The notes: generated from the letters alone by a model not told the origin. 64,000 nt of DNA from Blattabacterium sp. (Nauphoeta cinerea) (GCF_000471965.1 NC_022550.1:496001-560000); one strand, 5' to 3'; shown: positions 28,431 through 38,448, counted from the first letter of the stretch. Numbers and translations are program-made.

Positions 28431-28493
28431 AATATACAAATATTTTACTAAAAATAAATAAATATTATTATTATTTAATAATATTATTTTATA

Positions 28494-28907
28494 ATGATTA
28501 ATTTTTTTTATGAAATTTCTAATTTTCAGATTCAAAAAGGATCTTCATTAATTAATGAAATTTGTATTTTATTAAATAATGAAGGTATGTATATTGGAAA
28601 TATTAATTATATTTTTTGTGATGATAATTTTATTTTAGATATGAATCAAAAATATTTGAGAAAAAATTTTTATACAGATGTGCTTGCGTTTGATTATTCT
28701 GTCAATCAATATATATCCGGAGATATATTTATTAGTGTAGATCGAGTTAGTGAAAATTCTAAAAAATGGGGTCAGTTTTTTATATATGAATTAAAACGTG
28801 TTATGATACATGCTATATTACATTTTTTAGGATATGATGATCATCATCATATAAATAAAGAAATTATGAAAAAAAAAGAAGAGTTTTATTTAAATTTATT
28901 TCAATAA
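28494..28907 (+). CDS. ybeY: Endoribonuclease YbeY
   Basis: Metal-dependent RNase for rRNA maturation and ribosome quality control. The 137-residue protein carries the zinc motif HAILHFLGYDDH (H-x3-H-x6-H) near residue 103 and FLDMNQKYLRKN-like and VLAFDYS strands before it. It is divergent from pssA and lies 4 bases before mnmG. Confidence 0.93.
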   Translation: MINFFYEISNFQIQKGSSLINEICILLNNEGMYIGNINYIFCDDNFILDMNQKYLRKNFYTDVLAFDYSVNQYISGDIFISVDRVSENSKKWGQFFIYELKRVMIHAILHFLGYDDHHHINKEIMKKKEEFYLNLFQ

Positions 28908-28911
28908 AATC

Positions 28912-30786
28912 ATGTTTTTAGATATATATGATGTTATTGTGGTTGGTGGAGGGCATGCAGGTGTTGAAGCTGCTTCTGCATCTTCTAATATGGGATCTAA
29001 AACTTTGCTTATCACTACTAATTTGCAAACTATAGCTCAAATGTCATGTAATCCCGCTATTGGAGGAATCGCTAAAGGTCAGATTATTAGAGAAATAGAT
29101 GCTTTAGGGGGGTATTCTGGGATAGTTGCAGATTCTAGTACTATTCAATTTAGAATGCTTAATAAATCTAAAGGACCTGCTGTATGGAGTCCAAGGGCTC
29201 AATGTGATAGAAAATTATTTTCTTATTATTGGAGATTTTTTATAGAAAAAAATGCTAGATTAGATCTGTACCAAGATACAGTAACATCTTTAATAATAGA
29301 ACAGTATAAAGTGAAAGGCGTTCAAACTTATTTCGGATTAAAAATTAAAGGAAGATCAGTAATACTTACAAATGGTACTTTTTTAAATGGAAAAATACAT
29401 ATTGGAAAAAAAAAAATAAATGGAGGAAGAATAGCAGAAAAAGAAGTAACAGGTATTACGGAACAATTAACTAAAAATTTTGGATTTAGGTTTGGAAGAA
29501 TGAAAACAGGAACATCCCCAAGAGTAGATGGACGTTCTTTAAATTATGATAAGATGAGGTCTCAAAATGGAGATATAAATCCCAAAAAATTTTCTTTTTT
29601 TTATAATACAAAAAAATTGAAAGAACAAAGAAAATGTTACATTACTTACACCAATAAAAAATTACATGATTTTATACGTAATAATTTCATCGATTCTCCA
29701 ATTTATACAGGGTTGATTCAAGGTGTTAGTCCTAGATATTGTCCTTCTATAGAAGAAAAAGTTTTACGGTTTTCTGATAAAGAAGAACATACAATTTTTG
29801 TTGAACCAGAAGGATGGGATACTGTAGAAGTATATGTGAATGGGTTCTCAACATCCTTTCCAGAAAAAATCCAATTTCAATCTTTGAAACAAATTTCAGG
29901 TTTTGAAAAAGTAAAAATATTAAAGCCTGGATATGCTATTGAATACGATTATTTTCCCCCAGAACAATTAAAAATTACTTTAGAAAGCAAAATTATAGAA
30001 AATCTTTTTTTTGCCGGACAAATTAATGGGACAACTGGATATGAAGAAGCGGCGGCACAAGGATTAATGGCAGGAATCAATGTTCATTTAAAAATTCACC
30101 AAAAAGAACCATTTATTCTCAAAAGAAATCAAGCTTATATTGGTGTTTTAATAGACGATTTGATTACAAAAGGGACGAAAGAACCTTACAGAATGTTTAC
30201 TTCAAGAGCTGAATATAGAATGTTATTAAGACAAGATAATGCGGATGAAAGATTAACTCCTATGGGATATAATATAGGCTTAATTTCAAAGGAAAAAATG
30301 TATAAATTAGATAAAAAACAATCTAAAATTAAAAAATGTATGTTTTTATTCCAAAATAAAAATTTTGATCCCAAGACTATAAATCCTATATTGAGTGCTA
30401 AAAATTCTTCTAAAATATATCATGAAAAAAAAATAGAAACCATTTTATCTCGTTCTGAGATTGATGTAGAAGACATTGTTTCCATTCCATTTTTAACAGA
30501 GGAAATTAAAAAAAACAATTTTTATCAGGAAATATTGGAACAAGTTTCTATCAGAATAAAATATAAAGGGTACATAGATAGAGAAAAAGAGAATGCAAAA
30601 AAATTATTGAAATTGGAAAATATTAAAATTCCGAATAATTTTGATTACAAATCAATTAAATCACTTTCTTTAGAAGCAAAAGAAAAATTAGATTATTATC
30701 GTCCAATATCATTAGCTCAAGCTTCAAGAATTAGTGGAATTTCTCCTTCAGATTTAAGTGTTTTACTCATTCATATGGGTCGTTAG
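28912..30786 (+). CDS. mnmG: tRNA uridine-5-carboxymethylaminomethyl modification enzyme MnmG
   Basis: FAD enzyme that, with MnmE, modifies the wobble uridine of several tRNAs. The 624-residue protein opens with the FAD motif VVGGGHAGVEAA, then SCNPAIGGIAKGQI, KTGTSPRVDGRS, the second signature GYEEAAAQGLMAGIN, and RAEYRMLLRQDNADERLT. MnmA, which modifies the same wobble base at the 2 position, is also in this window (53667-54863). Confidence 0.97.
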   Translation: MFLDIYDVIVVGGGHAGVEAASASSNMGSKTLLITTNLQTIAQMSCNPAIGGIAKGQIIREIDALGGYSGIVADSSTIQFRMLNKSKGPAVWSPRAQCDRKLFSYYWRFFIEKNARLDLYQDTVTSLIIEQYKVKGVQTYFGLKIKGRSVILTNGTFLNGKIHIGKKKINGGRIAEKEVTGITEQLTKNFGFRFGRMKTGTSPRVDGRSLNYDKMRSQNGDINPKKFSFFYNTKKLKEQRKCYITYTNKKLHDFIRNNFIDSPIYTGLIQGVSPRYCPSIEEKVLRFSDKEEHTIFVEPEGWDTVEVYVNGFSTSFPEKIQFQSLKQISGFEKVKILKPGYAIEYDYFPPEQLKITLESKIIENLFFAGQINGTTGYEEAAAQGLMAGINVHLKIHQKEPFILKRNQAYIGVLIDDLITKGTKEPYRMFTSRAEYRMLLRQDNADERLTPMGYNIGLISKEKMYKLDKKQSKIKKCMFLFQNKNFDPKTINPILSAKNSSKIYHEKKIETILSRSEIDVEDIVSIPFLTEEIKKNNFYQEILEQVSIRIKYKGYIDREKENAKKLLKLENIKIPNNFDYKSIKSLSLEAKEKLDYYRPISLAQASRISGISPSDLSVLLIHMGR

Positions 30787-30788
30787 AA

Positions 30789-31085
30789 TTATTTTCTATT
30801 GTTTAGAATAAACAAATCTTCATCTTCTTTTTTCATGTAAAATTTTTCTCTTGCCAATTTTTCAAGATATTTAGGGTCTGCGGTTAATTTTTCTAGTTTA
30901 ATTCCTTCTAATAAAATCTTTTTTTTCAGAAAATCTCTGTTGTATGTCATTTCCTTAATATTTTTTTTAAACTTATAATGTAACATTAAAGAATTCGAAT
31001 CAAAAAAAGATATCCATATGAAGAAAAAAACGATAATCCAAAAATATTTATTTTTAAAGATCCTGTATTTTTTTTCTTTTAACAT
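30789..31085 (-). CDS. FtsB/DivIC-like cell-division protein
   Basis: A short bitopic protein of the septum formation initiator family. From the ATG at 31085 it has 98 residues: a basic start (MLKEKKYRIFKNK), one membrane segment (about 15-30), then a coiled coil and the tail YLEKLAREKFYMKKEDEDLFI, which is typical of Bacteroidetes DivIC. An in-frame GTG at 31115 would add ten residues. Retention suggests a working divisome in a reduced cell. It is convergent with mnmG. Confidence 0.85.
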   Translation of the reverse strand: MLKEKKYRIFKNKYFWIIVFFFIWISFFDSNSLMLHYKFKKNIKEMTYNRDFLKKKILLEGIKLEKLTADPKYLEKLAREKFYMKKEDEDLFILNNRK

Positions 31086-31218
31086 ACTTAGAACGGATTG
31101 TAAAAATGAATACACTCATTATCCAATAAATGATAAAAGAAGATAAGAAAAATATACACCAAAAACCAGATATAGTTATAAATAAAAAAAACAAAAATCC
31201 TATAAATTTAATAATCAT
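31054..31218 (-). CDS. Possible 54-residue membrane protein
   Basis: An ATG at 31218 opens a 54-codon frame that fills the gap before the FtsB-like gene and overlaps its start by 32 bases. The product is hydrophobic from residues 5 to 40 (FIGFLFFLFITISGFW and on) and ends in a basic tail (RSKYVKRKK). I do not recognise a family. It could be a small membrane protein, a relic of a lost gene, or chance in AT-rich DNA, where hydrophobic frames are common. Confidence 0.3.
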   Translation of the reverse strand: MIIKFIGFLFFLFITISGFWCIFFLSSFIIYWIMSVFIFTIRSKYVKRKKIQDL

Positions 31219-31266
31219 AGATGAATTATAATTTTTATATATATAATTTCGTAAAAAAATAGGATA

Positions 31267-32652
31267 ATGACATATAGAATAGAAAAAGACACTTTAGGTT
31301 TCGTGAAAGTACCTGTAAATAAATATTGGGGAGCACAAACAGAAAGATCTAGAAATAATTTTAAAATTGGTTCAGAAGCTTCTATGCCTATAGAAATTAT
31401 TCATGCATTTGGTTTTTTAAAAAAAGCCGCTGCTCATGCTAATTTTAAATTAGGTATTCTATCTAAAAAAAAGAAAGATATGATATCTTTAGTTTGTGAT
31501 GAAATTATAGAGGGAAAGCTAAATAATCAATTTCCTTTAGTTATATGGCAAACAGGATCAGGAACTCACACTAATATGAATATCAATGAGGTCATTTCCA
31601 ATAGAGCTCATGTTTTAATGGGAGGGAAACTAGGAAGTTCTCAATCTTTTATTCATCCTAATGATGATGTAAACATGTCTCAATCATCTAACGATACTTT
31701 TCCTACAGCAATGCATATAGCTTCTTATCAAAAATTAGTAAAAAAAACTATTCCTTCTATTCAAGGAATAAAAAAAACGCTGGAAGAAAAATCAAAATTA
31801 TTTAATAATGTTATTAAAATAGGAAGAACTCATCTTATGGACGCAACTCCCATTACTTTAGGACAAGAATTTTCTGGATATGTTTCTCAAATTGATCATG
31901 GATTAAATGCTCTAAAAAGATCTCTAGATCATCTTTCTGAATTGGCTATAGGGGGAACGGCTGTAGGAACAGGGTTGAATGCTCCTAAAGGATATGATAT
32001 AAAAGTAACCGAATATATTTGTAAATATACTGGGTTGGCTTTTAAGGTAGCAAAAAATAAGTTTGAAGCAATAGCATCTCATGATGCTATAGTTGAATCT
32101 CATAGTGCTCTTAAACAAATAGCTATTTCTTTAATTAAAATATCAAATGACATTCGTTTTTTATCTTCTGGCCCACGTTCAGGTATTGGAGAAATTTATA
32201 TTCCTAAAAACGAACCTGGATCTTCTATTATGCCTGGGAAAATAAATCCTACTCAATGTGAAGCTATTATTATGGTTTGCACTCAAATTATAGGAAATGA
32301 TATGGCGATTTCTGTGGCTGGATCTTCAGGAAATTATGAATTAAATGTATATAAACCATTAATGGCATATAATTTTTTACAATCTTCTCAACTTCTTGCA
32401 GATGCTTGTTTTTCTTTTTCTTCTTTTTGCGTAAAAGGAATAAAACCAAACTATCGAAGAATTAAAGAATTTTTAGATCAATCTTTGATGTTAGTTACAG
32501 CACTTAATACTCATATTGGATACGAAAAATCGGCAGAAATCGCAAAATATGCTTATGAAAATAATACGACATTAAAAGAAGAAGCAATTCGATTAGGATA
32601 CTTAACTGTTGATGAATTTGAAAAATTTATTAATCCATCCAAAATGGTGTGA
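31267..32652 (+). CDS. fumC: Fumarate hydratase class II
   Basis: Iron-free fumarase of the TCA cycle. The 461-residue product has [40 protein letters not shown] and the superfamily signature [13 protein letters not shown] with the catalytic serine loop. With gltA it shows a retained TCA cycle; fumarate is also the expected electron acceptor of the class 1A PyrD encoded in this window. Confidence 0.97.
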   Translation: MTYRIEKDTLGFVKVPVNKYWGAQTERSRNNFKIGSEASMPIEIIHAFGFLKKAAAHANFKLGILSKKKKDMISLVCDEIIEGKLNNQFPLVIWQTGSGTHTNMNINEVISNRAHVLMGGKLGSSQSFIHPNDDVNMSQSSNDTFPTAMHIASYQKLVKKTIPSIQGIKKTLEEKSKLFNNVIKIGRTHLMDATPITLGQEFSGYVSQIDHGLNALKRSLDHLSELAIGGTAVGTGLNAPKGYDIKVTEYICKYTGLAFKVAKNKFEAIASHDAIVESHSALKQIAISLIKISNDIRFLSSGPRSGIGEIYIPKNEPGSSIMPGKINPTQCEAIIMVCTQIIGNDMAISVAGSSGNYELNVYKPLMAYNFLQSSQLLADACFSFSSFCVKGIKPNYRRIKEFLDQSLMLVTALNTHIGYEKSAEIAKYAYENNTTLKEEAIRLGYLTVDEFEKFINPSKMV

Positions 32653-32676
32653 ATATGATATGAATCAAAATATTAT

Positions 32677-33444
32677 TTAAAAGAATAATTTTTTCACATT
32701 TAAATGAATAATCTCGGATATTTTTTCTTCTGATGTAGAATAAATTTGCGATAATTTTTTTAAAATTATTCTTAAATTTTTTGGTTCATTTCTTTTTCCT
32801 CTAAAAGGATGTGGAGAAAGATAAGGAGAATCAGTTTCTAATACTAAATGATTCAAATTTATTTTATGTAAGAATTGACTAACATGGTTATTTTTAAAAG
32901 TGATTATTCCTCCAATGCCTAATTTTATTCCAATATCAATAATTTTTTTAGCTTGTTCCAAAGTACCGGAGAAACAATGTAAAACACCTTTAAGAAAGGA
33001 ATTTTTCTCTTTTGATAAAATATGAAAAACTTGATCAAAAGCTTTTCTACAATGTAGAACGACAGGGAGTTTTTTTTGTTTAGCCCATTGTATTTGAGTT
33101 TGAAAAGCATATTCTTGTTCAGATACAAATTTTGTTTCTAAATGTAGATCCATTCCAATTTCTCCTATAGAAATAAAAGAATGTTTATGTAACCATGTTT
33201 TAATATTTTGTAATTCTTTTTCTAAACTGTATGGATCAACTTTGTTTGGATGCAATCCAACCATAGGAAAGCATATATTAGGATATTTTTTTTCTAATTT
33301 TAATATACTAGGAATAGTAGAACTATCTATAGAAGGTAGTAAAAATCTATTAATTCCTTTATGAAAGGCTTTTTTAATTACAAAATCAATATCTTCATCA
33401 AATTCTCTCATATATAAATGAGTATGGGTATCAGTTATTTTCAT
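32677..33444 (-). CDS. tatD: TatD-family metal-dependent hydrolase
   Basis: A TIM-barrel deoxyribonuclease family member of 255 residues. Metal ligands are visible in DTHTHLYMREFD at the start, GEIGMDLH in the middle, VLHCRKAFDQ, HCFSGTLEQA and ETDSPYLSPHPFRGKRN near the end. TatD proteins act on DNA ends and in repair; the natural substrate is not fixed by sequence. It is divergent from fabD, with only 40 bases between the starts. Confidence 0.93.
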   Translation of the reverse strand: MKITDTHTHLYMREFDEDIDFVIKKAFHKGINRFLLPSIDSSTIPSILKLEKKYPNICFPMVGLHPNKVDPYSLEKELQNIKTWLHKHSFISIGEIGMDLHLETKFVSEQEYAFQTQIQWAKQKKLPVVLHCRKAFDQVFHILSKEKNSFLKGVLHCFSGTLEQAKKIIDIGIKLGIGGIITFKNNHVSQFLHKINLNHLVLETDSPYLSPHPFRGKRNEPKNLRIILKKLSQIYSTSEEKISEIIHLNVKKLFF

Positions 33445-33484
33445 GTAATAATTAATTTTTATTTTTTTTTAATCAAAATATTTT

Positions 33485-34345
33485 ATGAAAGCTTATTTAT
33501 TTCCTGGTCAAGGATCTCAATTTGTAGGAATGGGAAAAGACTTATATAAAAATTCTCATTTAGCAAAAAAATTATTTCAATTATCTGATGAAATTTTAGG
33601 TTTTCGAATGACATCTGTAATGTTTGAAGGATCTATGAATACTTTAAAAAATACAAAATATACACAATTAGCAATTTATATATATTCAGTTATCAAAGCA
33701 AAAATATCGAATAATTTTGATCCAGATATGGTAGCTGGCCATTCTCTGGGAGAATTTTCTGCTTTAGCTGCAGTTGATGTATTTTCCTTTGAGGATGGAT
33801 TAAAATTAGTGAATCAAAGAGCATCAATTATGCAAAATATTTGTGAATCAACTCATGGTGGGATGGCTGTCGTATTAGGGTTAAAAGATTCCATTATAGA
33901 AGACGTTTGTAAAAAAGACCGGGGGGTTATAGTCCCATCCAATTATAATAGTCCTGAACAGCTAGTAATTTCTGGAGAAATACAAGCCTTAAAAAGAGTT
34001 TGTCTTATTCTAAAAAAAATAGGAGCTAAAAAAATATTTGTTCTTCCTGTTCATGGAGCCTTTCACTCTCCAATAATGGAACCAGCCCAAAATAAATTTC
34101 AAAAAATTGTAAATAAAATTTATTTTAAAGATTCTAAATACCCAATATATCAAAATGTAACTGCACGACCTATCACAAAATCTTATGATATAAAAAATAA
34201 TCTTGTAAAACAACTGACTTATCCAGTCAAATGGAAACAATCTATAAAAAATATGATAGCTCATGGAGCTGTTTCATTTACAGAAATAGGTCCAGGTAAT
34301 ATTTTACAAGGTTTAATTAAAAAAATTTCAAAAAATTCTGTATAA
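33485..34345 (+). CDS. fabD: Malonyl-CoA--ACP transacylase
   Basis: Loads malonyl groups on acyl carrier protein for fatty acid synthesis. The 286-residue product shows LFPGQGSQFVGMG at the N-terminus, the active-site serine in AGHSLGEFSAL (near residue 87) and the catalytic histidine in PVHGAFHSPIMEPA, then EIGPGNILQGLI. It forms a unit with the GYDIA kinase gene 16 bases later. It complements accBC in this window. Confidence 0.95.
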   Translation: MKAYLFPGQGSQFVGMGKDLYKNSHLAKKLFQLSDEILGFRMTSVMFEGSMNTLKNTKYTQLAIYIYSVIKAKISNNFDPDMVAGHSLGEFSALAAVDVFSFEDGLKLVNQRASIMQNICESTHGGMAVVLGLKDSIIEDVCKKDRGVIVPSNYNSPEQLVISGEIQALKRVCLILKKIGAKKIFVLPVHGAFHSPIMEPAQNKFQKIVNKIYFKDSKYPIYQNVTARPITKSYDIKNNLVKQLTYPVKWKQSIKNMIAHGAVSFTEIGPGNILQGLIKKISKNSV

Positions 34346-34361
34346 AAAATCTAAATCCATA

Positions 34362-35297
34362 ATGCATAGACATAGATATAAACGTTTTTTTTATAGTCAC
34401 GGAAAACTGTTATTAACAGGGGAATATTTCATTTTGTATGGAGCCTGTGGATTAGCTCTTCCTACAATTAAAGGACAATCGTTAACTATCTTTATACACA
34501 ATTTATCTTCTGTTTTACATTGGAAAAGTTATGATGAAATCAATCAACCTTGGTTTGAAGGGGTATTTCAACTTCCTTCTTTAAAGATTTGTTACGAAAC
34601 AGAAAAAAATACGGCTTTTAAACTAAGAGATTTATTATTAAAATCTAAAAAAATTCAAAAAAATTTTCTTCATGATTCGTTAGGAATATATGTCAAAACA
34701 AAACTTGAATTTCCAAGAGATTGGGGTTTAGGGAGTAGTTCTACTTTAATGAATAACATAGCAAAATGGGCAAAAATAGATCCTTATATGTTATTAGGAA
34801 ACAATTTTCCAGGTAGTGGTTATGATATAGCTTGCGTTTCAATTTCAAAACCCATAATTTATCAACTTTGGAATCAAAAACCTCATATTATTCCTATAGA
34901 ATTTAATCCACCATTTAGAGATAAACTTTTTTTTCTGCATCTTAATAAAAAACAAAATACTTGTGATGAAATACGATATTTTCGTTCTAATATATCTCAT
35001 GTCTCTAATGAAAATATAGAATCTATATCTTCTATAACTCATAGAATTCCTTTTTGTAAAACATTAAAAGAATTTGAAGAGTTATTGTTAAAACATGAAA
35101 ATATTATATCAAAAATATTAAATATCCCTACTATTAAAGAAATATATTTTCCGGATTATTTGGGAATAGTAAAGAGTTTAGGTGCTTGGGGGGGGGATTT
35201 TGTTTTAATAAGTTCTAGAAAAGGAATGAAAAATTATTTTTCTGAAAAGGGGTTTGATACTCTTATTTCATTTGATGAAATGATTTTTAAAATATAA
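34362..35297 (+). CDS. GYDIA-family GHMP kinase
   Basis: A 311-residue GHMP-fold small-molecule kinase related to mevalonate kinases. It has SHGKLLLTGEYFILYG at the N-terminus, the ATP-loop WGLGSSSTLMNNIA and the name-giving motif PGSGYDIAC. This family is known from Bacteroidetes, and its substrate is unknown to me. Its C-terminal motif LGAWGGDFVLIS is encoded by an in-frame run of nine G (35188-35196). It sits between fabD and gltA. Confidence 0.85.
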   Translation: MHRHRYKRFFYSHGKLLLTGEYFILYGACGLALPTIKGQSLTIFIHNLSSVLHWKSYDEINQPWFEGVFQLPSLKICYETEKNTAFKLRDLLLKSKKIQKNFLHDSLGIYVKTKLEFPRDWGLGSSSTLMNNIAKWAKIDPYMLLGNNFPGSGYDIACVSISKPIIYQLWNQKPHIIPIEFNPPFRDKLFFLHLNKKQNTCDEIRYFRSNISHVSNENIESISSITHRIPFCKTLKEFEELLLKHENIISKILNIPTIKEIYFPDYLGIVKSLGAWGGDFVLISSRKGMKNYFSEKGFDTLISFDEMIFKI

Positions 35298-35356
35298 AAG
35301 TTACATTTTATTTATATTATATATATATATTTAAAAATATTAAATATTAATTTATT

Positions 35357-36607
35357 ATGTGCAGTGTCGTGAATTTTAATATCAATGGATATCATTACAA
35401 GCTACCTGTTATTTATGGAACTTTTTATGAAAAAGCTATTAATATTTCTCAGTTAAGAGAAAATACAGGTTTGATTACATTTGATCCAGGATTTAAAAAC
35501 ACAGGAATCACAAAAAGTTCTATTAGTTTTATAGATGGAGAAAAGGGAGAACTTTTATATAGAGGATATCCTATAGAACAAATTATTAATAAATGTTCGT
35601 TTATTGAAACGAGTTATCTTATTTTAAATGGAGAACTCCCTAATACTGCACAATTAAAATCTTTTTCTGAAAAAATAAAAACATTTAATCATCTTCATAA
35701 AGAAATAAACAAAATATTTGACCATATTCCTAATTTTTATCATCCAATGGGTATTTTATCTTCTTTAACCTATATTTTAGATACATTTATAAATTGTTTA
35801 CAGGAAGAAGATATGTATCTTCATTTATTAGCTAAATTACCTATTTTAGCGGCTTTAACTTACAGAAAAAAAGTAGGATTACCTCCTCCTCATATTAATC
35901 CTAATCTCGATTATACATCTAATTTGTTAGAAATGTTTTTTTCCATTCCCAATAAATCTTATGAACAAAATCCTATTATTACAGACGCTTTGAATAAGAT
36001 ATTAATATTACATGCCGATCATGAACAAAATTGTTCCACAACTACTGTCCGTTTATTAGGTTCTGCTGATACTGGATTATTTTCATCTATATCTGCAGGC
36101 ATGAGTGCTCTTTGGGGAAGATTGCATGGGGGAGCGAATCAAGCTGTAATTGAAATGTTAGAAGATATTTTACAAAGTGGAGGAAATATAAAAAAATGGA
36201 TAGAAAAAGCAAAAAATAAAAAAGATCCATTTCGACTCATGGGCTTTGGACATAGAATTTATAAAAATTTTGATCCTAGAGCTAAAATAGCTAAAAAAGT
36301 AGCCGAAAATATAATTCAACAATTAGGAATTTCTGATCCTATATTGGAATTGGCAAAAAATCTTGAAGAAAATGCTCTTCAAGATCCTTATTTTGTGGAA
36401 AAAAAACTTTATCCTAATATTGATTTTTATTCAGGAATTATTTATCAGGCTATAGGGATTCCAAAATACATGTTTACTGTTATGTTTGCTTTAGGAAGAT
36501 TACCGGGGTGGATGGCTCATTGGAAAGAGATGAAATATAATAAAGACCCCATAGGAAGACCCAGACAAATTTATATAGGATACAAAAAAAGAAATATACA
36601 AAAATAA
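35357..36607 (+). CDS. gltA: Citrate synthase
   Basis: First step of the TCA cycle. The 416-residue type II chain shows YRGYPIEQI, the catalytic-histidine regions HADHEQNCSTTTVR and LHGGANQAVIEML, and MGFGHRIYKNFDPRA, with the catalytic aspartate near YPNIDFYSGI. It reads into a convergent tRNA-Leu gene one base after its stop. Confidence 0.97.
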   Translation: MCSVVNFNINGYHYKLPVIYGTFYEKAINISQLRENTGLITFDPGFKNTGITKSSISFIDGEKGELLYRGYPIEQIINKCSFIETSYLILNGELPNTAQLKSFSEKIKTFNHLHKEINKIFDHIPNFYHPMGILSSLTYILDTFINCLQEEDMYLHLLAKLPILAALTYRKKVGLPPPHINPNLDYTSNLLEMFFSIPNKSYEQNPIITDALNKILILHADHEQNCSTTTVRLLGSADTGLFSSISAGMSALWGRLHGGANQAVIEMLEDILQSGGNIKKWIEKAKNKKDPFRLMGFGHRIYKNFDPRAKIAKKVAENIIQQLGISDPILELAKNLEENALQDPYFVEKKLYPNIDFYSGIIYQAIGIPKYMFTVMFALGRLPGWMAHWKEMKYNKDPIGRPRQIYIGYKKRNIQK

Positions 36608-36608
36608 A

Positions 36609-36691
36609 TGCGGGCGAAGGGATTCGAACCCTTACGCCTAATAGGCATCAGATCCTAATTCTGACGTGTATACCGGTTCCACCACGCCCAC
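36609..36691 (-). tRNA. tRNA-Leu(UAG)
   Basis: Class II tRNA with acceptor GTGGGCG paired to CGCCCGC (one G-T pair), anticodon stem TCAGA/TCTGA around ATTAGGA, anticodon TAG, a long variable arm and the T-loop GGTTCGAATCC. It reads CUN codons. CCA is not encoded. Confidence 0.95.
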
Positions 36692-36716
36692 TTTATTTGG
36701 AAATTTATAATAAATT

Positions 36717-38282
36717 TTAATGAAAATAAAAAGAAGATGATACAATTTCACGATTTTTATTCAGAATTTTATATTCTGTATATTCGAATGAATCTCTTGG
36801 AATTATTTGAATCCATTTTTTATATTTCAACAACCATTTTTGTTGAATAGAAGGAAATCCTTTTTTTAAATAAGCCGAAACAAAAGAATGAGTATGTAAT
36901 TGTATTCTTTTATGATTTTTATTTTTTATAATAGTTTCTATAATAAATTCTAAGTGATGAATATAATTTTCAGGAGAATGTTTAGAATATTTATTATTTA
37001 TATTTATTTTTTTTAATTCAGGTCTTACCCTATGACGAGTAAACTGAACTAAACCAAATTTATTGGGAGGTAATATTTGATGTTTTGCTCTATCGTTTTT
37101 CATTTTTTCTTTTAAATGTTCATATAGTCGTTTTTTTTGTATAGAATCAGACATATCTATAAAATCCACTACGATAATACCACCCATATCTCTTAATCTT
37201 AGTTGTCTGGCTATTTCCGTTGCGGCTAACAAATTTATTTTTAATATGTTATTAATTCTTTCTGATTCCGTACAATTTTTCATCATATGATTGATCATAC
37301 CACTATTAACATCTATAACATGTAAAGCTTCAGTATGCTCTATAATAAGATAAGCTCCATTTTCAAGAGGTACATTTTTTCCTAAAAAAATTTGTATTTG
37401 TTTTTCTATCCCATATTTTTCAAATATGGGGATATTACCTTTGTAATATCTAATGATGTTGGTTTTCTTTGGAGAAATTAAAGATAAATATGAATGAATT
37501 TCTTGGCAGATAAAATTATCATTGCAACAAATAGATTTAAAATCATCATTGAATATATCTCTTAATAAACAATAAGTTTTACTATTTTCACTTAACACCC
37601 GAACTGGTGGAAAAAGTTTCATTAAATTATTTGATATTTTTTTCCATTTTTTTACTAAGAAAATTAGTTCTTCATTTAAAATATCTTCTATTTCATTATT
37701 AGCAGCTGTACGAATAATAATCCCAAATGAATTTGGGATTATTTTTTTTATGTAAGAAATCAATCTATTTCTTTCTTTTACATCTTTTATTTTTTTTGAA
37801 ATAGAAATTTTTTCTGAAAAAGGAATGAGTATTAGATTTCTTCCTGGAATACAAATTTTTGTAGTAAGTTTTAGGCCTTTATTAGAAATAGGTTCTTTAG
37901 AAATTTGAACTAATATTTTCTGTCCAATATGCAATATACGACATATAGAATTTCTGTTTTCTGGGTTATTAAAATTATTAAAAACAAATTCTTTTTCTTT
38001 TTTTGTGTGATTCTTTGATATCAAATCCAATATTTGATGAGTTTGAAATCCAAGATCATCATAATGCAAAAATGCTCCTTTTGAATGCCCTATATCTATG
38101 ATAGCAGCATTTAATCCATACAGAATTTTTTGAACGACTCCCAAATAAATATCTCCTACAGAGAATTTTTTATTAAAAACATCTCTGTGAAGCTCTAATA
38201 ATTTTCCTTCTTCCAAAAGAGCGATTTTAACTTCTTGTTCTTCTGCATTTATAATTAACTCTTTATTCATACACAAAAACAA
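36717..38282 (-). CDS. rng: Ribonuclease E/G family endoribonuclease
   Basis: An RNase G-like enzyme of 521 residues that matures rRNA and starts mRNA decay. It has an N-terminal S1-like region (VGDIYLGVVQKILYGLNAAIIDIG) and the catalytic aspartates in LHVIDVNSGM and GGIIVVDFIDM, then FGLVQFTRHRVRPEL near the C-terminus. There is no long C-terminal scaffold like that of RNase E. The 29-codon basic gene and the HU gene lie upstream on the same strand. Confidence 0.93.
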   Translation of the reverse strand: MFLCMNKELIINAEEQEVKIALLEEGKLLELHRDVFNKKFSVGDIYLGVVQKILYGLNAAIIDIGHSKGAFLHYDDLGFQTHQILDLISKNHTKKEKEFVFNNFNNPENRNSICRILHIGQKILVQISKEPISNKGLKLTTKICIPGRNLILIPFSEKISISKKIKDVKERNRLISYIKKIIPNSFGIIIRTAANNEIEDILNEELIFLVKKWKKISNNLMKLFPPVRVLSENSKTYCLLRDIFNDDFKSICCNDNFICQEIHSYLSLISPKKTNIIRYYKGNIPIFEKYGIEKQIQIFLGKNVPLENGAYLIIEHTEALHVIDVNSGMINHMMKNCTESERINNILKINLLAATEIARQLRLRDMGGIIVVDFIDMSDSIQKKRLYEHLKEKMKNDRAKHQILPPNKFGLVQFTRHRVRPELKKININNKYSKHSPENYIHHLEFIIETIIKNKNHKRIQLHTHSFVSAYLKKGFPSIQQKWLLKYKKWIQIIPRDSFEYTEYKILNKNREIVSSSFYFH

Positions 38283-38333
38283 GGAAAAAAGTTTGTATAA
38301 ATTACAATAGATTAATTTTTTTAAAAAAAATTA

Positions 38334-38423
38334 TTATTTCTTTTTATGCCTATTTTTCCTATTTCTTTTTTTTCTTTTATGAGTTGCTATCTTACGTCTT
38401 TTTCTTTTTTTTCCGTTTGGCAT
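38334..38423 (-). CDS. 29-residue Lys/Arg-rich protein (possible ribosome-associated)
   Basis: An ATG at 38423 opens a 29-codon frame ending in two consecutive TAA codons. The product starts MPNGKKRKRRKIATHKRKK and ends NRHKKK; 18 of its 29 residues are Lys or Arg. I recall nearly the same short protein between the HU-like and RNase G genes in other Bacteroidetes. Conservation of so short a frame would argue that it is real. Its function is unknown to me; its composition suggests rRNA binding. It is too short for usual gene finders. Confidence 0.7.
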   Translation of the reverse strand: MPNGKKRKRRKIATHKRKKRNRKNRHKKK

Positions 38424-38448
38424 AATTTTTATTTAGTAATTGTTTGAT

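Noticed and set aside
28431-28535. Longer pssA start overlapping ybeY
   Set aside because: The extension begins at a TTG inside ybeY and adds an asparagine-rich segment not seen in PssA; the TTG at 28430 gives a typical start.
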